A DNA stretch of 64,000 nt from Streptosporangium amethystogenes (GTDB lineage Bacteria > Actinomycetota > Actinomycetes > Streptosporangiales > Streptosporangiaceae), in NCBI RefSeq assembly GCF_000721075.1, contig NZ_JOEQ01000003.1, forward strand, positions 248,001 through 312,000, written 5' to 3'. The notes under the pieces were generated by a model. It ran no database searches and was not told where the DNA came from. It was given only the letters and a program-made list of their open reading frames with translations. Positions 60,297 through 64,000 of the stretch are shown here, one piece after another. The position numbers were made by a program, and so were the translations under genes. Each line of letters opens with the position of its first letter. The first letter of the stretch is position 1.

Positions 60297-61168
60297 GACG
60301 CAGGTTTCTTAGCTGCAAGTGGGTGGCACGCCGGGCAGCGCGCCACGGTGTCGTCGTGAAGTTCCATCTGCCGGGTGCGCTCGTCGCAGTGACCGCACCA
60401 GTCTGGGGCGATCCTCAGCGACGGACTGGGCTCGACGCCCTCGACCGCAGGCAGGAACTTGTCGGGGTCTTTCTCGATTGCCGTGGCCACGTAGCGACTG
60501 CGGTACTTGACGGGCCGGCCATCGAGGATCGTGTGGCGGATCGCGGCCGCGTCGAGGAGACGGATCTCGCGGCCGGTCAACTCAGCCAGGAGCTGGACGA
60601 TACCGCGATCGATGGAGTCGTCGTCGTTCGCCCAGGCACGCGCGTTACGACGAGAAGACGACTGATTGTCTTCATCTTCTTCCGTCCTAGTCCCCTTCGG
60701 GGACTGGACGGAACTGGGTGGCGTTAGTAACGCGTTACGTTCGGCGTTACTAACGCCACCGTCGACGGCGTGTGGCTCGGTCCGGTTGCGATGCCTGTCT
60801 CGCCACCTCTTCTGCCGCTCGGCGTTGGCCTTCCGTTCTTTCTCCGCCCGCTCCTTAGTGGGCACGAATGCGAAGAAGTCATGGATCACCCACCCCTTCG
60901 CCACAGGCGCCGGGCAGAGATCGGAGGGACACTCTTCGCCAGGCGGATGCCAGGTACCCCGGGACACGAGTTCGGTGATGAAGCGCAGCGGCTTTCGCAC
61001 TCGCGGACACACGTCGATCAGGTCTTCCTGGAGTACCGCACCGTCGGTCAGGTTGTGGGCACACCAGAAGATCGCTGTGAAATGTATACGGAATGCGGCG
61101 TCCGACAGGCCTGCTACCTGCCTCCGAGTCGGGAATCGGTCGTCGAAGTACAACCCTTCCCGTTTCAT
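60293..61168 (-). CDS. Phage-type replication/helicase-loader-like protein
   Basis: 291 residues. A winged-helix-like N-terminus (YFDDRFPTRRQVAGLSDAAF; VCPRVRKPLRFITELVSRGT) as in replisome organisers of actinophages and integrative elements; a basic coiled segment (ERAEKERKANAERQKRWRDR); an acidic linker; and a C-terminal zinc ribbon (WCGHCDERTRQ...RCPACHP). The start ATG directly follows the TAG of the upstream gene. Role in element replication is inferred. Confidence 0.65.
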   Translation of the reverse strand: MKREGLYFDDRFPTRRQVAGLSDAAFRIHFTAIFWCAHNLTDGAVLQEDLIDVCPRVRKPLRFITELVSRGTWHPPGEECPSDLCPAPVAKGWVIHDFFAFVPTKERAEKERKANAERQKRWRDRHRNRTEPHAVDGGVSNAERNALLTPPSSVQSPKGTRTEEDEDNQSSSRRNARAWANDDDSIDRGIVQLLAELTGREIRLLDAAAIRHTILDGRPVKYRSRYVATAIEKDPDKFLPAVEGVEPSPSLRIAPDWCGHCDERTRQMELHDDTVARCPACHPLAAKKPAS

Positions 61169-61567
61169 CTAGTGCCTGCCTCTGTCCGTCAGATGCAGAC
61201 CGGCCGTGGTGTTGAAGGCACGGTCGATTCGGAGCGCGAGGTCACGTGCCGTCTTCCGGGCCGCCGTAAGTTCTGACAAGGCCTTGTCAAGACGCTCGTC
61301 GGGGTCGCCATGGTCGTCACCCAGTTGTCCGGATGCCTGCATGCGCCGCAACGCCTCGCCGAGTTGCCCCAGCAGTTGGTCAAGCCCAGCTGTCGAACTG
61401 CTGATACGGCCGAGGACGTCGTACACGGTGGACGGATAGGTGACGCCGACATGGGAGAGCGTGGCGTGGTTGAGGACGCGGACGGCCTCGGATACGGCTG
61501 CGGCGACCTCGCTGGTGTAGTCGTCACCATGGGGGCCATCTGATGACAGCCAGACGGTGTCAGCCAT
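61169..61567 (-). CDS. 132-residue element protein, unknown
   Basis: Starts MADTVWLSSDGPHGDDYTSE, with GGAG nine bases upstream. Mostly helical (AAAVSEAVRVLNHATLSHVG; LDQLLGQLGEALRRMQASGQ) with no TM or known motif. Its start overlaps the stop of the upstream 48-residue gene and its TAG abuts the next ATG. Confidence 0.65.
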   Translation of the reverse strand: MADTVWLSSDGPHGDDYTSEVAAAVSEAVRVLNHATLSHVGVTYPSTVYDVLGRISSSTAGLDQLLGQLGEALRRMQASGQLGDDHGDPDERLDKALSELTAARKTARDLALRIDRAFNTTAGLHLTDRGRH

Positions 61568-61706
61568 CGCTGTTGACTCCGATCGCTGAGATCTTGTCAA
61601 GTTGCCTGTGTCCCGTCAGAGTGGTGACGAGAGTCAGCAGCCGACGCATGAGCCAGTGAGGCACCCCTAGGGTGTCCGTGCTCGCGATCGATGGGATGCT
61701 GAACAT
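61560..61706 (-). CDS. 48-residue element protein, unknown
   Basis: MFSIPSIASTDTLGVPHWLM then RRLLTLVTTLTGHRQLDKIS. An AAAGGAG lies six bases before the ATG, the best ribosome site in the operon. Its TGA overlaps the next gene's ATG by eight bases (GATGGCTGA), so the two are translationally coupled. Confidence 0.55.
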   Translation of the reverse strand: MFSIPSIASTDTLGVPHWLMRRLLTLVTTLTGHRQLDKISAIGVNSDG

Positions 61707-61709
61707 GAC

Positions 61710-61814
61710 CTACTCCTTTCGAGTGGGTCTGATGGGAGGCCCGGCGCCGGCCAGCCTCGAAGCAATGCGGGCGCCGGGTCCTTCTGTAGTGAACGTGCAG
61801 AGGGCCAACTTCAT
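61710..61814 (-). CDS. 34-residue putative micropeptide of the element
   Basis: MKLALCTFTTEGPGARIASR and a basic end. It starts in an ATGA overlap with the preceding small ORF, and its TAG lies inside the ribosome site of the next gene. Evidence is positional only. Confidence 0.35.
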   Translation of the reverse strand: MKLALCTFTTEGPGARIASRLAGAGPPIRPTRKE

Positions 61815-61942
61815 GATTCGGCGGGGAGCTGTTCAGCTACGCCGACATGCGCAGTTGTCCGCTTCTCGTCTACCAGTGCTCCCCCAGACGTCTCACCCCC
61901 TCGTGTTCCAGGAATCACATACATATCAGGCCTATCTGCCAT
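61811..61942 (-). CDS. 43-residue putative first gene of the element operon
   Basis: MADRPDMYVIPGTRGGETSG, hydrophilic. No ribosome site; upstream TTGAGT and TTGTGT-type boxes make a leaderless start possible. It ends in a four-base overlap with the next ORF. Confidence 0.35.
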   Translation of the reverse strand: MADRPDMYVIPGTRGGETSGGALVDEKRTTAHVGVAEQLPAES

Positions 61943-62194
61943 GATGACACAAATCACTTTGCTGGTCTTGACTCAAGGGAGTCAGAAGATTCGCCTCGCG
62001 CTTCAGTGCCTCACGATCCCCCTGCCGTTCTCATCACCTTCACACCGCACCGCTGGCTTGCCATGCGCGCACATCCACCCGGCTAGTGATCCAAAGCACG
62101 GCCGACATCACACCAGGCCGGAGCCATCAGCCCATGGCGATCGCTCTCACCTTTCCTCCTTGCCCGGCGATCAGATTAATCTAGGTAGACACTA

Positions 62195-62243
62195 CTGTAC
62201 TAGTTCAAGACAGGTATAGCTCAATTGTGCTTTCCTAGTACAG
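62195..62243. promoter_or_regulatory. Inverted-repeat operator of the GntR gene
   Basis: CTGTACTAG (62195-62203) and its exact complement CTAGTACAG (62235-62243) flank a 31-bp spacer holding TATAGC, a likely -10. A further palindrome AGATTAATCT is at 62173-62182. The layout fits an autoregulated GntR/TraR-type repressor that also controls the divergent operon. The rest of 61943-62266 holds no gene. Confidence 0.6.
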
Positions 62244-62266
62244 CTGAAGGGCTTAGCCTTGGTGTT

Positions 62267-62614
62267 GTGTCCGTGCCTGATTTCAGCGATCCTCAGCCTG
62301 CCTACCTGCAGATTGCAGACGACCTGCGTCAAGAGGTGGCGGCAGGTCGACTCAAGCTCGGCGAGCGGCTTCCGGCGCGGCGGCAGTTGGCCCAGCGCTA
62401 CGGCGTGGCCGTCGAGACGGTCCGTCGAGCCTTGAACGAACTCGCGCACGATGGCCTGATCAGCACGCAATCGACGCGCGGCACATACGTGGTCAAGACT
62501 CCTGACCGGAATGAGCCGTCCTCCGAACTTCAGCAGGCGATGACCGAGGTGCGCCGGCTGGCCGAACGCGTAGAAGGTCTGGAGTCTCGCGTGAAAGACC
62601 TCGAAGGCCGCTGA
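62267..62614 (+). CDS. Short GntR-family regulator
   Basis: 115 residues (GTG at 62267 or 62273). A full GntR winged helix (PQPAYLQIADDLRQEVAAGR, GERLPARRQLAQRYGVAVET, DGLISTQSTRGTYV) is followed only by a coiled coil (AMTEVRRLAERVEGLESRVK); there is no UTRA or other ligand domain. This form (TraR/KorSA-like) represses transfer functions in actinobacterial integrative elements and is divergent from the operon here. Confidence 0.8.
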   Translation: MSVPDFSDPQPAYLQIADDLRQEVAAGRLKLGERLPARRQLAQRYGVAVETVRRALNELAHDGLISTQSTRGTYVVKTPDRNEPSSELQQAMTEVRRLAERVEGLESRVKDLEGR

Positions 62615-62770
62615 CCCCCTCCACGCGTCCCTTCGAGGTTCCTACCTCCCGGGGCTCCGGGCTCTTCCTCAGTAGCAGCCGAATCGGCCGCCGCGAAGCC
62701 ACAGGTCCAGGTGGAGCGGCCCGAGCGAAGCGAGGGACGACTACCTGGAGGTGTGGCTCCGCGCAGGCCA

Positions 62771-63004
62771 TCATCGGCCTGCGAGGAAGACCCGAGCGAC
62801 CGCGATGCTCACCCGCCGTTGAAGAAGATCGTTTTTAACGGTTCCGACACCTTGGCACCAGGCGGTGAAGGCCGTCCAGTCGGTGGTGTAGGCGCGCCGG
62901 GTGCTTTCCGGGATCCCGGCCTCGACTGCGGCGCAGGCCGCCGGGCTCAGCGTCTGCTCCGCCTCAGGGGCGGGACGCGTGTTCGGGAAGGGCCGGGCGC
63001 GCAC
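62771..63004 (-). pseudogene. Integrase N-terminal (SAM-like) scrap
   Basis: GIPESTRRAYTTDWTAFTAW then CQGVG is the core-binding opening of tyrosine recombinases. The frame stops soon after with no catalytic domain; ribosome site absent. Confidence 0.5.
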
Positions 63005-63232
63005 CCGATCGATCGTGTGCCATCGCGTCTATTTCGACCAGCTGGAGCTGCTCTCTCAGCTCGGCGTCGGGCTCGACCTCGGAGGACACCGGTAGTGCTT
63101 TGCCTCAGCGTTGAGCACTAGGGCGACAACGTCGCTCGGTGGCACGCCGACGACGAAGGAGTTGGCGTGGCGTCGATCGCCGTCGACCGTCACGGCGAGC
63201 ACCGAAGTGGCGATCGCAACCGGTTCCACCCT
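62964..63232 (-). pseudogene. Two overlapping frames of an unrecognised gene, probably frameshifted
   Basis: Frame one (63056-63232) reads SVLAVTVDGDRRHANSFVVG then VALVLNAEAKHYR; frame two (62964-63089) reads SSEVEPDAELREQLQLVEID. Both show coding-like third-position GC and they overlap, as if one gene had lost or gained a base. No family is recognised. Nothing convincing is seen in 62615-62770 or 63233-63849. Confidence 0.3.
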
Positions 63233-63849
63233 CTACGCGCTCGTCGAGGGGTCCTCGGGCATCTGGCATCGGCAGGGTGTCATCACCAGCGTGCGGATGC
63301 TCTCGTCCAGGTGCGCCACGGTCTTGGAGCCCAGACAGTAGCGGCACCCCAGCACGGCGGCGGCCGCGGAGTCGGACCAGATACGGTGCTCCCACGCTGG
63401 CGGCGGCTCAGCGGACGGCGAGGCGGTTCGGCGGGCTCGTGCTCGGCGCCGACCCAGCCCCTGGCCGCCCTCGCCCAGGAGGGGGCGCCGCGCCTGCAGG
63501 TCGGCCACGCTCGAACACGAGGGAGAGGCGTGGCGGGCGACGTGCAGCGGAAACCGAACGGCCAGATGAACGCTTGAAGTGAACAGTGTGCGGATTCGGG
63601 TGTGCTCTCTTTCGACCATTCACCGATCCGGCCCGATCCGGCCACGCCTCGCTGGTGATCTTCACCTGCACTCAACCTGGGGCTATCGGCCTCGACCATC
63701 CCGCCCTGGCGAGGGGCCGCGGCGCTAGCCCGGGAAGGCCAGCACGGCGCGGCCGCCGCGCCGTGCGCCTCCTGGTCAACCTGGCCGACAGACCGGGCCG
63801 GACGGGGCGGCCGGGCTGCGGGACGCTGAGCCTCTGACTCGACTGGCTG

Positions 63850-63999
63850 TCAGGCCTTCTGGGCTGCCGCCGATTTCTGCGCCACGGGCTCTTGCGCACC
63901 GCTTACCTCAGCCTCGCTCGCCTCGATCATGGTCATCGAACTGGCCTGCTGTGTCGGCTCCTGCAGGTCGGCAGGAGGCTGATCAGTGGGTTCGGTTCC
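63850..63999 (-). CDS. C-terminal tail of an unrecognised protein (partial)
   Basis: The minus frame enters from the right edge and ends at a TGA at 63850-63852. It reads PTDQPPADLQEPTQQASSMT then IEASEAEVSGAQ and an AQKSAAAQKA end: an acidic, Gln/Ala-rich disordered tail. The gene body is outside the window. Confidence 0.5.
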   Translation of the reverse strand, partial: GTEPTDQPPADLQEPTQQASSMTMIEASEAEVSGAQEPVAQKSAAAQKA

Positions 64000-64000
64000 C

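Noticed and set aside
63660..63849. Arg/Pro-rich frames near the right edge as genes
   Set aside because: No ribosome site, no domain, and composition typical of shadow frames.

Overview
The window is chromosomal DNA of a high-GC mycelial actinobacterium. The best fit is the Streptosporangiales (Streptosporangium/Nonomuraea-like). The evidence is the strong GC bias at third codon positions, a conserved core block (topA, MFS-tmk fusion, holB, ricT-like) next to tRNA-Thr, a chaplin-type surface protein, SigE-type ECF sigma factors, mycothiol-dependent enzymes and a tRNA-Leu carrying an integrated element. The order assignment is inference; no rRNA is present.

Layout. 0-9.4 kb is a mixed accessory stretch: a TetR/DUF3291 divergent pair, a 1.8-kb graveyard of gene scraps (OmpA-like, response regulator, histidine kinase, epoxide hydrolase, MFS), a PLP enzyme/HxlR pair, a tyrosine phosphatase, a secreted S33-type peptidase, a DUF805 protein and a truncated ImmA/IrrE protease. 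9.5-19 kb holds ordinary metabolic and envelope genes: dienelactone hydrolase plus DUF6295, an Lrp/AsnC regulator divergent from an AceE/transketolase-like protein, a P-loop kinase, a Nudix hydrolase and a class A penicillin-binding protein. 19-26 kb has two secreted pectate lyases, a lipoprotein, a Ser/Thr kinase and an AbfB-CAP fusion. 26.5-28 kb carries small secreted proteins.

28.2-38.8 kb is an integration hotspot. An intact tRNA-Thr(CGT) at 38.7 kb is followed, on its 3' side, by two further copies of its 3' half (34.6 and 28.2 kb). Broken tyrosine integrases lie beside two of the three sites and a third integrase scrap lies further in. Cargo includes a mycothiol-dependent maleylpyruvate isomerase-like gene flanked by inverted copies of a small palindromic repeat, RDD membrane proteins, a PhoX-like protein and many transposase fragments.

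38.8-58 kb is the conserved chromosome, nearly all on the minus strand: lipoprotein peptidase, RicT-like PSP1 protein, an ECF sigma factor translationally coupled to a membrane protein with an FtsX-like ectodomain, a glycosyltransferase pair, holB, MFS-tmk, a metallophosphoesterase, topA, DUF5703, a very large eight-repeat chaplin-like protein with a collagen-like insert, and an M20 peptidase.

58.2 kb to the right edge is a second integrated element. A large serine recombinase ends inside tRNA-Leu(GAG), and upstream of it lies a tightly overlapping operon of tiny genes, a replication-type protein and a divergent GntR repressor with an inverted-repeat operator. Beyond 62.6 kb there are scraps of another integrase and the C-terminus of a gene leaving the window.
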